A stretch of 64,000 nt of DNA from Streptomyces celluloflavus. Its GTDB lineage: Bacteria; Actinomycetota; Actinomycetes; Streptomycetales; Streptomycetaceae. Below, one piece after another: positions 8,913-17,782 of this stretch (positions are counted from its first letter, which is position 1; each line of letters opens with the position of its first letter). Where the stretch lies: NCBI GenBank assembly GCA_000720995.1, contig JOEL01000008.1, forward strand, positions 1-64,000, read 5' to 3'. A program made the position numbers and the translations under genes. The notes beneath the pieces are model-generated. The model made no database searches, was not told the origin of the DNA, and saw nothing but the letters and a program-made list of their open reading frames with translations.

Positions 8913-10370
8913 ATGCCTGAGCTCAGCCGCCGACGGCGTCTGCTCGTGCTGGCGATCTGCTGCATGAGCCTGCTGATCGTCAGCCTCGACAACACCGTCC
9001 TCAACGTCGCCCTGCCGTCGATCCAGAAGGAACTGCACGCCTCGGTCTCCGGCCTGCAATGGACGATCGACGCCTACACGCTGGTCCTGGCGTCGCTGCT
9101 GATGCTGTCCGGCTCGACCGCCGACCGGCTCGGCCGGCGCCGGGTCTTCATGGTCGGCCTGATCGTCTTCTCGCTCGGCTCGCTGCTGTGCAGCCTCGCG
9201 CCCAGCCTGGAGTGGCTGGTGATCTTCCGGATGATGCAGGCGGTCGGCGGCTCGATGCTCAACCCCGTCGCGATGTCGATCATCACCAACACCTTCACCG
9301 ATCCCCGCGCACGGGCCCGCGCCATCGGGGTGTGGGGCGGTGTGGTCGGCATCAGCATGGCGGCCGGGCCGATCGTCGGCGGGCTGCTGGTGCAGACCAT
9401 CGGTTGGCGGTCGATCTTCTGGATCAACGTCCCGATCGGCGCCCTCGCGCTCTTCCTGACGCTGCGCTACGTCCCGGAGTCGCGCGCCCCCAAGCCGCGT
9501 CGCGTCGACCCGGTCGGGCAGCTGCTGGTCATAGGGCTGCTCGGCACGGTGACGTACGCGATCATCGAGGCGCCGGACGCCGGTCTGGACTCGCCCGTGA
9601 TCATCACCGTCGCGCTGCTCGCGGCGGTCTGTCTGGCCTGCCTGATCCGGTACGAGCGCCGGCGCACGGAACCCCTGATCGATCTGCGCTTCTTCCACAG
9701 CGCGCCGTTCAGCGGCGCCACCGTCGTCGCGGTCGCCGCCTTCGCCTCGCTCGGCGGCTTCCTCTTCATGAACACCCTCTACCTGCAGAACGTCCGCGGG
9801 CTGTCCGCCCTGGGCGCCGGGCTCTACATGATCCCCATGGCCGGGATGACGCTGATCTTCGCGCCGGTGTCCGGGCGGCTGGTCGCCGGCGGCGGTCCGC
9901 GCCTGCCGCTGGTACTCGCGGGGGCCACGATGGGGATCAGCGGGGTGCTCTTCGCCGTGTTCGACGCCCAGGAGACCAACACCCTGCTGTTCACCGGCTA
10001 CGTCCTGTTCGGCGTTGGCTTCGGCCTGGTCAACACGCCGATCACGAACACCGCGGTGTCGGGGATGCCCCTCGCCCAGGCCGGGGTGGCCGCCGCCGTC
10101 GCCTCCACCAGCCGGCAGGTCGGGCAGTCCCTGGGCGTCGCGGTGATCGGCGCGGTGCTGGCCAGCGGGATGGGCGCCGCCGCGACCGGCGGCGACTTCC
10201 TCAGGGCCGGCCGCCCCGCCTGGTGGATCATCACCGGCTGCGGCGGGCTCATCCTGCTGCTGGGCTTCCTGACCACCGGCCGCTGGGCCCGCGCCACGGC
10301 CCACCGCACGGCGGGCCTGTTCGACCAGGAGCCGCCGCACGGCCATACGCCGCAGAACGTGCGGTCCTGA
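8913..10370 (+). CDS. MFS exporter, DHA2 (EmrB/QacA) family
   Basis: Protein of 485 residues with about 14 predicted membrane segments. The first helix carries the DHA2 signature SLDNTVLNVALPSIQ, followed by the loop motif DRLGRRRVFM between helices 2 and 3 and a GPIVGGLL motif C in helix 5. Members export drugs or metabolites by proton antiport. No Shine-Dalgarno is seen before ATG at 8913, and a TAGCGT hexamer about 12 bases upstream suggests a leaderless transcript. There is no adjacent regulator; the substrate is unknown. Confidence 0.9.
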   Translation: MPELSRRRRLLVLAICCMSLLIVSLDNTVLNVALPSIQKELHASVSGLQWTIDAYTLVLASLLMLSGSTADRLGRRRVFMVGLIVFSLGSLLCSLAPSLEWLVIFRMMQAVGGSMLNPVAMSIITNTFTDPRARARAIGVWGGVVGISMAAGPIVGGLLVQTIGWRSIFWINVPIGALALFLTLRYVPESRAPKPRRVDPVGQLLVIGLLGTVTYAIIEAPDAGLDSPVIITVALLAAVCLACLIRYERRRTEPLIDLRFFHSAPFSGATVVAVAAFASLGGFLFMNTLYLQNVRGLSALGAGLYMIPMAGMTLIFAPVSGRLVAGGGPRLPLVLAGATMGISGVLFAVFDAQETNTLLFTGYVLFGVGFGLVNTPITNTAVSGMPLAQAGVAAAVASTSRQVGQSLGVAVIGAVLASGMGAAATGGDFLRAGRPAWWIITGCGGLILLLGFLTTGRWARATAHRTAGLFDQEPPHGHTPQNVRS

Positions 10371-10478
10371 GCGCTGCGGAGGACGGGCGCACCTGAGCGC
10401 CGCCGGGGTCGTACGGTTCCGGGGCCGTACGGCTCTCAGCGCTTACGGGTCCGTGCGGCCGTGAGCGCGGCGTACCCG

Positions 10479-11546
10479 TCACACCCCGGCGAGTGGCCGC
10501 TCTCCCTGCCGGGTCCGCGGCGGCTGCTCCGGCCCGGCCGTGTCCAGCTCCGCCAGCCGCACCAGCCGCTGCCGGGACTCCTCGTCGACCGGAGTGTAGG
10601 AGAGCAGCCTGGGGCCGGGGTTGGGGCCCGTCCAGAAGTTGGTGGCGACGAGCTGGAGGGTGCCCACCTGCGCATTGCGGAAGATCTTGGTCTTGCTCAC
10701 CGACCGGACGACCTCGTGCCGTGCCCAGATCTCCCGGAACTCCGGCGACGCCTCCGTCAGCCGCGCGACCAGCGCCTTCCAGGCGGGCTCGGCAACATGC
10801 TCGGCCATCGACGCCCGGAACTTGGCGGCCATCACCCGCACCGTGGCATCCCGGTCGACCAGGCTCGCCCGCCACCCGGGGTGGGTGAACGCGAGCCACA
10901 GGCAGTTGCGGTCCTCCTCGGGCAGCGCGTCGAGATCGCAGAGCAGCCGCCCGTACGGCCGGTTGTAGGCGAGGATGTCGAACCGGCCGTTCTGTACGGC
11001 GGCGGGGAACGGTGAGAGCTGGTCCAGCACCTGCCGCATCGCGTGCGGCACACCGGTGCACTCGGTGTCCGGCAGCGGATCGGCCACCCCGGCCAGCACG
11101 AAGAGGTGATTGCGCTCGGCGCGGTCCATCAGCAGCGCGCGGGCGACCGCGTCCAGGACCTGCGGCGATACCTGGATATCGCGTGCCTGCTCGATCCACG
11201 TGTACCAGGTGACACCGACCGCCGCGAGATGCGCGACCTCCTCGCGGCGCAGCCCGGGGGTGCGCCGACGGCCGCCGCGTACCAGCCCGACCTGCTCGGG
11301 CGTGATCCGCTCCCGCCGGCTGCGCAGGAAGGCTGCGAGTTCGGCCCGCCGGACGGCGGCGTCGGCGGCGGCGCCGTCGCGGGCACCGGTACGTGGAGCA
11401 GCCGTGCGGGGAACATCGGTCCGCGGAGTCCCGGCAGGCCGGGCGTCGGCACGTGGCGCGTCGGTGGGCGGGGCCTCGGTACGGGGTCCGTGGCCCGGGG
11501 GCCGGTCCGCGGTGGGCACCTGCGTCATCCTTGCGTCCACGGTCAT
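10479..11546 (-). CDS. XRE-family regulator with MmyB-like ligand domain
   Basis: Protein of 355 residues. After a low-complexity Pro/Thr/Ala/Arg-rich N-terminal 60 residues comes a helix-turn-helix (about 70-130) with the family motif TPGLRREEVAHLAAVGVTWY and WIEQAR, then an MmyB-like ligand-binding domain. ATG at 11546 is chosen because CTGGAG stands 3 bases upstream. It is divergent from an MFS exporter, with a perfect inverted repeat in the intergenic region, so it most likely controls that exporter and perhaps itself. The ligand, probably a substrate of the pump, is not known. Confidence 0.88.
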   Translation of the reverse strand: MTVDARMTQVPTADRPPGHGPRTEAPPTDAPRADARPAGTPRTDVPRTAAPRTGARDGAAADAAVRRAELAAFLRSRRERITPEQVGLVRGGRRRTPGLRREEVAHLAAVGVTWYTWIEQARDIQVSPQVLDAVARALLMDRAERNHLFVLAGVADPLPDTECTGVPHAMRQVLDQLSPFPAAVQNGRFDILAYNRPYGRLLCDLDALPEEDRNCLWLAFTHPGWRASLVDRDATVRVMAAKFRASMAEHVAEPAWKALVARLTEASPEFREIWARHEVVRSVSKTKIFRNAQVGTLQLVATNFWTGPNPGPRLLSYTPVDEESRQRLVRLAELDTAGPEQPPRTRQGERPLAGV

Positions 11547-11590
11547 GCGCTCCAGGATGCCAAAGGCCCCATCCGGTTGCCAGGTAGCAC

Positions 11591-11620
11591 GGGTACCAGG
11601 ATAAGGAGACTCTGGTACCC
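11591..11620. promoter_or_regulatory. Putative operator between regulator and MFS gene
   Basis: Perfect inverted repeat GGGTACCAG (11591-11599) and CTGGTACCC (11612-11620) with a 12-base spacer, in the 102-base gap between two divergent genes. The 12-base spacing puts the two arms on one face of the helix, as expected for a dimeric regulator. Confidence 0.6.
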
Positions 11621-11648
11621 CTCTGCGCGGCGGACGATCGTCGTCCCC

Positions 11649-13136
11649 GTGAGCGACAACCGCATTCCGACCCTCTCCCCGACCGCAGTGGCCACACCGG
11701 GCACACCTGCCGCGCCGCCCGCGCCGGTCGCGCCTGCCCCCGTCCGTTCCGCCACCGCCGTACTGACTCCGCTCGGCCTGCTGACCGTCCTGCTCGGCGC
11801 CGCGCTGCCCATGATCGACTTCTTTATCGTCAATGTGGCGCTGCCGACCATCGGCAGCGATCTGCACGCGGGCGCCGCCACCCTGGAGATGGTGGTGGCC
11901 GGTTACGGCGTCGCGTACGCCATGCTGCTCGTCCTCGGCGGCCGGCTCGGCGACATGGTCGGGCGCCGCCGCCTGTTCCTGTGGGGCCTGGCCGCCTTCG
12001 GTATCACCTCGCTCGCCTGCGGACTGGCGCCGGACGCCTGGACGCTGGTGGCCGCCCGGGTGGCCCAGGGCGCCGCGGCCGCGCTGCTGCTGCCGCAGGC
12101 GCTGGCCACCATCCAGGCCACGACCAGCGGCCGGCGCCGCGCGAAGGCGGTGAGCCTGTACGGCGGCACGGCCGGTATCTCCAGCGCCCTCGGCCAGGTA
12201 CTCGGCGGGCTGCTGGTCTCGGCCGATCTGGCGGGCACCGGCTGGCGCGCGGTCTTCCTGGTGAACGTCCCGATCGCCGCCGCGGCCTGGCTGCTGGCCG
12301 CCCGTACGGTCCCCGAGACCCGCTCCCCGCACCCCACGCGGGTGGACGGCCCCGGCACCGTGCTGCTCGCCGCCACGCTGATCACCCTGCTACTGCCGCT
12401 GACCGAGGGCCGGGCGGCGGGCTGGCCGCTGTGGTCCTGGCTGCTGCTCGCCGCCTTCCCGTTCGCGGCCGCCGCGTTCGCCGTCGTCGAGCGGCGGGCC
12501 GAACGCGCGGGCCGGACGCCGCTGCTCCCACCGTCCCTGCTGCGCATCCCGTCCGTGTACAGCGGCCTGTCCGTGATCGTGCCGTTCTCGGTGGGCTTCG
12601 GCGGCTTCATGTTCGTGGTGGCCGTCGCCCTGCAAACCGGCCTCCACTACGGCCCGTTCGCCGCCGGGCTGGCGCTGCTGCCGCTCTGCCTGACGTTCTT
12701 CCTCGCCTCGCTGGCCGGCCCGCGGCTGGTGCAGCGCTTCGGGCGGCGGGTGGTGACGGCCGGTTCGCTGATCCAGGCGGCCGGACTGGCCGGGCTGGCA
12801 CTCACCGTTCACGCGGGCTGGCCCGGTGTGTCGGTGGCCGGTCTCGCGCCGAGCATGGCGGTGCTGGGCCTGGGCCAGGGCATGGTGCTGCCGGTGCTGC
12901 TGCGCATCGTGCTCAGTGAGTTGCCGGTGGCGCAGGCCGGGGTGGGCGGCGGCGTCATGGTCACCACCCAGCAGTCCGGTCTCGCCCTCGGTGTGGCCAC
13001 CCTCGGCACCCTCTTCCTCTCCCTCCTGCCGACCCTGGGCACCCGCGACGCGCTGCTCGCGGCCCTGCTGACGCAACTGGCCCTGGTCCTGGGCACCACG
13101 GCGCTCACCTTCCGCCTGCCGCGCACCTTGCGCTGA
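11649..13136 (+). CDS. MFS exporter, DHA2 family, divergent from XRE regulator
   Basis: Protein of 495 residues with about 14 membrane segments after a Pro/Ala-rich N-terminal tail of about 40 residues. Signature parts are MIDFFIVNVALPTIG in helix 1, GGRLGDMVGRRRLF after helix 2 and GQVLGGLL in helix 5. GTG at 11649 gives the shortest sensible N terminus; no clear ribosome site is seen, so translation may be leaderless. Its placement opposite an XRE regulator with a shared operator-like repeat suggests inducible efflux. Confidence 0.88.
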   Translation: MSDNRIPTLSPTAVATPGTPAAPPAPVAPAPVRSATAVLTPLGLLTVLLGAALPMIDFFIVNVALPTIGSDLHAGAATLEMVVAGYGVAYAMLLVLGGRLGDMVGRRRLFLWGLAAFGITSLACGLAPDAWTLVAARVAQGAAAALLLPQALATIQATTSGRRRAKAVSLYGGTAGISSALGQVLGGLLVSADLAGTGWRAVFLVNVPIAAAAWLLAARTVPETRSPHPTRVDGPGTVLLAATLITLLLPLTEGRAAGWPLWSWLLLAAFPFAAAAFAVVERRAERAGRTPLLPPSLLRIPSVYSGLSVIVPFSVGFGGFMFVVAVALQTGLHYGPFAAGLALLPLCLTFFLASLAGPRLVQRFGRRVVTAGSLIQAAGLAGLALTVHAGWPGVSVAGLAPSMAVLGLGQGMVLPVLLRIVLSELPVAQAGVGGGVMVTTQQSGLALGVATLGTLFLSLLPTLGTRDALLAALLTQLALVLGTTALTFRLPRTLR

Positions 13137-13200
13137 CGAGGAGCGGGGGACGGGAGCGGGCGGTCGGGTCGAGTCGGATCGGATCGGTCCCGCCGGTCAC

Positions 13201-13244
13201 GACATGACGACTGACAGATATTGAAATCTGTCAGTCGTCATGTC
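13201..13244. promoter_or_regulatory. 19-bp perfect palindrome upstream of aldo/keto reductase
   Basis: Arms 13201-13219 (gacatgacgactgacagat) and 13226-13244 are exact reverse complements with a 6-base spacer. TTGAAA at 13221-13226 and CATGCT at 13244-13249 could be the -35 and -10, 17 bases apart, so the palindrome would cover the promoter. It is a likely operator of the TetR protein encoded two genes on. Its distance from the MFS stop makes it less likely to be only a terminator. Confidence 0.7.
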
Positions 13245-13304
13245 ATGCTGAATGCACGCCACCACGCGCCTTCCTTTCCCCCTTCCTTCCTTGAGGAGCA
13301 CCCC

Positions 13305-14309
13305 GTGCAGACCCGCACCCTCGGCACCACCGGCCCGCAGACCTCCGTCCTCGGTCTCGGCTGCATGGGCATGTCCGCCCTGTACGGCGACACCGACCGC
13401 GCCGAATCCATCGCCACCCTCCACGCCGCCCTCGAAGCGGGCGTCACCCTCCTCGACACCGGCGACTTCTACGGCATGGGCCATAACGAGCTGCTGATCG
13501 GCGAGGCCCTGCGCGGTGTCCCCGCCGCCACCCGCGAAAAGGCCCTGATCAGCGTCAAGTTCGGCGCGCTGCGCACCGTCGAAGGCGCCTTCTCCGGCTA
13601 TGACGGCCGCCCCGAAGCCGTCAAGAACTTCGCCGCGTACTCCCTCCAGCGCCTGGGCACCGACCACATCGACATCTACCGCATCGCCCGTCTCGACCCG
13701 GCGGTGCCGATCGAGGAGACGGTCGGCGCCATCGCCGAGCTGGTCGAGGCCGGCCATGTCCGGCACATCGGCCTCTCCGAGGTCGGCGCCGACTCGCTGC
13801 GCCGGGCGGCGGCCGTCGCCCCGATCTCCGACCTCCAGATCGAGTACTCCCTCATCTCCCGCGGTATCGAGGACGAGATCCTGCCCACCGCCCGCGAGCT
13901 GGGCATCGGCATCACCGCGTACGGCGTCCTCGCCCGCGGCCTGATCAGCGGCCACTGGCAGCGCGGCCGCACGCTCGCCGCGAACGACTTCCGCGGGATG
14001 TCCCCGCGCTTCCAGGGCGAGAATCTCGACCACAACCTCGACCTGGTGGACGCGCTGCGCGAGATCGCCGAGCAGAAGGGCGTCTCGGTCGCCCAGACCT
14101 CCATCGCCTGGGTGCTCTCCCGCGGCGAGGACATCGTCCCGCTGATCGGCGCCCGCCGCCGCGACCGCCTGGCCGAGGCGCTCGGCGCCATGGAGATCAC
14201 GCTGGACGCCGACGACCTGGCCGCGATCGAGCGCGCGGTACCGGCCGGTGCCGCCGCCGGCGACCGCTATCCGGCCGAGCAGATGGCCCGCCTGGACAGC
14301 GAGCGCTGA
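13305..14309 (+). CDS. Aldo/keto reductase
   Basis: Protein of 334 residues, an NADPH-dependent TIM-barrel oxidoreductase. The catalytic residues visible are D51 and Y56 in DTGDFYG and K85 in SVKFG; the region usually holding the fourth residue reads IYRIARLDPAVPIEETVGAI, as in the AKR subgroup that acts on small aldehydes. GTG at 13305 follows GAGGAG with 6 bases between. The TetR gene lies 115 bases downstream on the same strand and probably belongs to the same unit, under the palindrome at 13201-13244. Confidence 0.9.
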   Translation: MQTRTLGTTGPQTSVLGLGCMGMSALYGDTDRAESIATLHAALEAGVTLLDTGDFYGMGHNELLIGEALRGVPAATREKALISVKFGALRTVEGAFSGYDGRPEAVKNFAAYSLQRLGTDHIDIYRIARLDPAVPIEETVGAIAELVEAGHVRHIGLSEVGADSLRRAAAVAPISDLQIEYSLISRGIEDEILPTARELGIGITAYGVLARGLISGHWQRGRTLAANDFRGMSPRFQGENLDHNLDLVDALREIAEQKGVSVAQTSIAWVLSRGEDIVPLIGARRRDRLAEALGAMEITLDADDLAAIERAVPAGAAAGDRYPAEQMARLDSER

Positions 14310-14424
14310 CCCCCGGGGCGCGCGTCGGGCCCGCCGGGTACGGTCCCTACGTACCTGGCGTACGTCCGCCCGGGTGACCCGCCCGGCGCCCCGCCCGCTC
14401 CTCCCCGAAAGGCCGGCCCGTCCC

Positions 14425-15006
14425 ATGCCCCCCGAGACCCTGACCCCCGAGCGCATCCTCGAAGCCACCGAGGAGGTGCTGCGCCGCTACGGCCCGGCCA
14501 AGGCCACGGTCGTCGATGTGGCGCGCGCCCTGGGCGTCAGTCACGGCAGCGTCTACCGCCACTTCCGCACGAAGGCGGCGCTGCGGGATGCGGTCACGGA
14601 GCGCTGGCTGGACCGTACGAGCGAGCAGCTGAAGACCATCGTCGCGGAGGACGGCCCGGCCCCGGAGCGGCTGGACCGCTGGCTCACCGCCCTCTTCGAG
14701 GCCAAACGCCACAAGGCGGGCGACGACCCCGAGCTGTTCGCCACGTACATGACCCTGATCGGCGAGAGCGGCGGCGTGGTGGACCGGCATGTCTCCGATC
14801 TGGAGGCCCAGCTCACCACCCTCATCGAGGCCGGTGTCACCCAGGGCGCCTTCACCGCCCCCTCCCCCGCCACCACGGCCCGAGCCGTCTTCGACGCCAC
14901 CGGCCGTTTCCACGATCCGGGGTACGCCCCCGAATGGTCCCGTCCCGGGATCACCGCCGACTTCGACGCCGTCCGCGACCTGATCCTCCGCGGCCTGCAC
15001 GCCTGA
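14425..15006 (+). CDS. TetR-family transcriptional regulator
   Basis: Protein of 193 residues. The N-terminal helix-turn-helix (about 8-55) reads ATVVDVARALGVSHGSVYRH, typical of TetR. The C-terminal part is a ligand-binding domain with no identifiable effector. It lies downstream of the aldo/keto reductase in the same direction, which fits local control of that gene through the 19-bp palindrome. The ribosome site is weak. Confidence 0.85.
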   Translation: MPPETLTPERILEATEEVLRRYGPAKATVVDVARALGVSHGSVYRHFRTKAALRDAVTERWLDRTSEQLKTIVAEDGPAPERLDRWLTALFEAKRHKAGDDPELFATYMTLIGESGGVVDRHVSDLEAQLTTLIEAGVTQGAFTAPSPATTARAVFDATGRFHDPGYAPEWSRPGITADFDAVRDLILRGLHA

Positions 15007-15114
15007 CGGTCCCGCCCGCCACAACCACCCACCGCCCACGACCACCGTCACAGCCGCCCCAGCCACCCACCGCCGCCACGACCGGACCGCGCCATGCCGA
15101 GCCTCGGGGCCGCT

Positions 15115-15186
15115 GTGCCACCCGACCGCCCGGCCGCCCTGCCACCCGGCCGCCGTGCCACCCGGCCGCCGTGCCACCCGACCGCC
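15115..15186. repeat. Four copies of a 16-bp direct repeat
   Basis: Unit GTGCCACCCGGCCGCC occurs at 15115-15130, 15139-15154, 15155-15170 and 15171-15186 with one or two differences each; the last three are contiguous. It lies between the TetR stop and the response regulator stop. It looks like slippage-prone non-coding sequence. Confidence 0.75.
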
Positions 15187-15199
15187 GTGCGGCGCGGTC

Positions 15200-15859
15200 T
15201 CAGCCGCCGACGCCCAGGAAGTGGAGCACGGCCAGCACCCGCCGGTGGTCGGCGTCGGCCTTCGGCAGGTCCAGTTTGGCGAGGATGCTGTTGATGTGCT
15301 TGGCCACCGCGCTCTCGCTGACGACCAGTTGGGCGGCGATGCCCGCGTTGGACCGGCCCTCCGCCATGAGGGCCAGGACCTCCCGCTCGCGTCCGGTCAG
15401 CCGCTCCAGCGGGTCGCTCGCCCGCCGCACCAGCAACTGCGCGACCACCTGCGGGTCCAGCGCCGTACCGCCGGCCGCGACCCGGCGCAGCGCCTCGATG
15501 AACTCCTCGACGTCCGCGACCCGTTGCTTGAGCAGGTAGCCCACGCCGCCGGTGTTCGCCGCCAGCAGATCGGCCGCGTACCGCTCCTCGACGTACTGGG
15601 ACAGCAGCAGCACCGCCGTCGCCGGCCACTCCCGCCGGATCGCCAGCGCCGCCCGCACCCCCTCGTCCGTGAAGTCGGGCGGCATCCGGACGTCCACCAC
15701 CGCGACGTCCGGCCGGTGCGCCGCGACCGCCGTCAACAGCCCCTGCGCGTCCCCCGCTTCGGCCGCCACCTCGAAGCCGGCCATCTCCACCACCTTGACC
15801 AGCCCGATCCGCAGCAGCACGGAGTCCTCCGCGATCACGGCACGCTTCACATCGGGCAC
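15200..15859 (-). CDS. NarL/LuxR-type response regulator
   Basis: Protein of 219 residues. The receiver domain has the acidic pair at E11/D12, phosphoacceptor D56 in VAVVDVRMP and K111 in YLLKQRV. The C-terminal LuxR-type helix-turn-helix (about 152-217) reads LTGREREVLALMAEGRSNAG. The start at 15859 overlaps the kinase stop by 13 bases, so the two are translationally coupled. It likely binds the AAGTCGG-N12-CCGACTT repeat in front of the kinase gene, but that is an inference. Confidence 0.92.
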   Translation of the reverse strand: MPDVKRAVIAEDSVLLRIGLVKVVEMAGFEVAAEAGDAQGLLTAVAAHRPDVAVVDVRMPPDFTDEGVRAALAIRREWPATAVLLLSQYVEERYAADLLAANTGGVGYLLKQRVADVEEFIEALRRVAAGGTALDPQVVAQLLVRRASDPLERLTGREREVLALMAEGRSNAGIAAQLVVSESAVAKHINSILAKLDLPKADADHRRVLAVLHFLGVGG

Positions 15860-17061
15860 GGCAGCTCCACGCTCATCATCGTCGGACCCCCCACAGGGCT
15901 GCTCATCCAGAACGTTCCGTCCACCGACCGGACCCGCTGGACGAGGCCCCGCAGACCGGTCCCCCGGGCCGGATCGGCGCCGCCCATTCCGTCGTCGGCA
16001 ATCACCACCCGCAGTATCCCGCCCAGCCGGGTGACCGTCACGTCGGCCCGGGTCGCCTCCCGCGCGTGCTTGGCGACATTCGTCAGCGCCTCCGAGACGA
16101 CGAAGTACGCGACCCCCTCGACGGCCGTCCCCGCCCGCTCCGGCAGATCGACCCGGAGCCGCACGGGCAGCGGCGCGCGGGCCGCGAGCCCTGACAGCGC
16201 CGCGTCCAGACCGAGTTCGTCCAGGACCGCCGGGTGCAGACCGCGCACGAGGCTGTTCAGCTCCTCGATCGCCTCCTTCGCCTCGCGGTGCGCCGCCTCG
16301 ATGGCCTCCCGGGCCGCCGGCGACAGATCGGTGAGGGTGGCCTTGGCCAGCCCCAGGTTCAGCGCGAGGGAGACCAGCCGCTGCTGCGCGCCGTCGTGCA
16401 GATCGCGCTCGATGCGGCGGCGCTCCGCGTCCGCCGCGTCCACCGCACCGGCCCGGCTCTCGGTGAGGTCCTCGACCCGCTGCGCCAGTTCATCGGCCCA
16501 GCTGACGCCGAGCACCGCCCGGCCGACGATGTTCTCCAGCCGTACCAGCCCGGCGGCCAGCGCGGGCACCGCGGCCAGCGCCGCCAGCCCCAGCAGGGTG
16601 ACGAGCGTGGCCCGGGTCGCGTAGCCGGGATGCTCGATCCGCCACTGCCACGGAATCGCCCAGATCCACACCAGTATCAGCACCGCCGCCAGCCCCGCCG
16701 CCGCCAGTGCGAGCAGCAGGGCTTCGAGCACCCCGAGCAGCGGGCCGACCAGCCAGTTGTAGCCGAACTGCCGCTTTTTCTCGGTGAACCGCAGCCGCGG
16801 CAGATCCACCCCGCACAGCGCCCGGAACCGCCATCGCTGCGTCTCGGTCAGCCCGTACCCGGCGACGACCAGCAGCGCCAGGGGGGCGGGCAGTATCGCC
16901 GGGGCGTTGGACGAGGTGGCCGCCAGCGTCCTGGCCAGCAAGATCCCCGCCCAGGTGAACAGCAGTGGTGAGACGAGGTGCAGCGGCACCCCGGCGGCGA
17001 TGAAGAGGATGTCGCGCCGCAGCCGGGCGAGGGCACGGCGCAGCCGGGGTGGAATGGTCAT
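15847..17061 (-). CDS. Sensor histidine kinase (HisKA_3 type)
   Basis: Protein of 404 residues with about 4-5 membrane segments in the first 210 residues and no large extracellular domain. The dimerisation/phosphoacceptor box is RRRIERDLHDGAQQRLVSLA, followed by a HATPase_c domain (SEALTNVAKHA, ADDGMGGADP). ATG at 17061 begins MTIPPRLRRALARLRRD; the longer frame to 17214 enters the divergent promoter region. Together with the downstream regulator it forms a NarL-type two-component system. The signal is unknown and may be sensed in the membrane. Confidence 0.9.
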   Translation of the reverse strand: MTIPPRLRRALARLRRDILFIAAGVPLHLVSPLLFTWAGILLARTLAATSSNAPAILPAPLALLVVAGYGLTETQRWRFRALCGVDLPRLRFTEKKRQFGYNWLVGPLLGVLEALLLALAAAGLAAVLILVWIWAIPWQWRIEHPGYATRATLVTLLGLAALAAVPALAAGLVRLENIVGRAVLGVSWADELAQRVEDLTESRAGAVDAADAERRRIERDLHDGAQQRLVSLALNLGLAKATLTDLSPAAREAIEAAHREAKEAIEELNSLVRGLHPAVLDELGLDAALSGLAARAPLPVRLRVDLPERAGTAVEGVAYFVVSEALTNVAKHAREATRADVTVTRLGGILRVVIADDGMGGADPARGTGLRGLVQRVRSVDGTFWMSSPVGGPTMMSVELPCPM

Positions 17062-17139
17062 GATCAGACGATAGGCGGCGGTGCGCCGGGGCCACCATGA
17101 AGCCAGTGTCCGCACCGGGGGTGTAGCCAGTGCCACCCC

Positions 17140-17165
17140 AAGTCGGACAACCGCGTTACCGACTT
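17140..17165. promoter_or_regulatory. Inverted repeat between two divergent genes
   Basis: AAGTCGG (17140-17146) and CCGACTT (17159-17165) are separated by 12 bases in the gap between the histidine kinase gene and the small membrane gene. This is a plausible site for the adjacent LuxR-type response regulator. Confidence 0.4.
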
Positions 17166-17237
17166 CGGCGGCCCGGATCGGGAGGGTGGTGACGAGCCCG
17201 AAAGCCGGGTTCACCCCAGCCGGAAGAGACCCGCGCC

Positions 17238-17657
17238 ATGAGCCTCATCACCCTCACCTCGCCTTGTTCCAGCCGCAGTTACCCCTCGGCCGGCGCCGCC
17301 CGCCGGTGGCAGGGACGGCTCCTGACGGGTGCCGGACTGGCCCTGCTGCCGTGGCTTGGCTACCTCGCCGCGACCCTCCCGGCCCGGGAGGCGGTGGCCT
17401 GGGTGGCCCTGGACGTGGCGGAGGCGGTCTGCCTGCTGACCGCCGGCACCCGCCTCGTACGCGCCGATCCCCGGCACCGCGCGCCGGCCGCCGCGGCGGC
17501 CCTCCTCCTGGTCGCCGACGCCTGCGCCGATGTGGCGCTGGCGGCCCCGGGCCAGGAACTGGCCGGTGCGCTCGCCATGGCCCTCGCCACCGAACTCCCC
17601 CTGGCGGCCCTGTGCGGAACGCTCGCCGCGCGGACGGCCGCGCGGCTCTCCGGCTGA
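17238..17657 (+). CDS. Small hydrophobic membrane protein, unknown function
   Basis: Protein of 139 residues with four likely membrane helices (for example GLALLPWLGYLAATL, VALDVAEAVCLLTAG, AAAALLLVADACADVAL and ALATELPLAALCGTL). ATG at 17238 is preceded by GGAAGAG. It is divergent from the two-component system, with an inverted repeat between, and is followed by a strong terminator, so it looks like a real monocistronic gene. It could be a target of, or an accessory to, the kinase. I do not recognise a family. Confidence 0.6.
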   Translation: MSLITLTSPCSSRSYPSAGAARRWQGRLLTGAGLALLPWLGYLAATLPAREAVAWVALDVAEAVCLLTAGTRLVRADPRHRAPAAAAALLLVADACADVALAAPGQELAGALAMALATELPLAALCGTLAARTAARLSG

Positions 17658-17687
17658 CCCGGCGGGCGCCCCGGGCCCCGTACACAC

Positions 17688-17727
17688 AGCGCCGGCCGGG
17701 CCCGAATCATCGGGCCCGGCCGGCGCT
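17688..17727. terminator. Perfect 18-bp hairpin, bidirectional terminator
   Basis: Arms 17688-17705 and 17710-17727 pair without mismatch around the 4-base loop ATCA. It lies between the convergent ends of the small membrane gene and glyS. Confidence 0.85.
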
Positions 17728-17782
17728 CGTCGTCATACCGGGTGGCGCGTCGCGTGGCCTGTCCGCCGCGCCCCGCGGGGAA

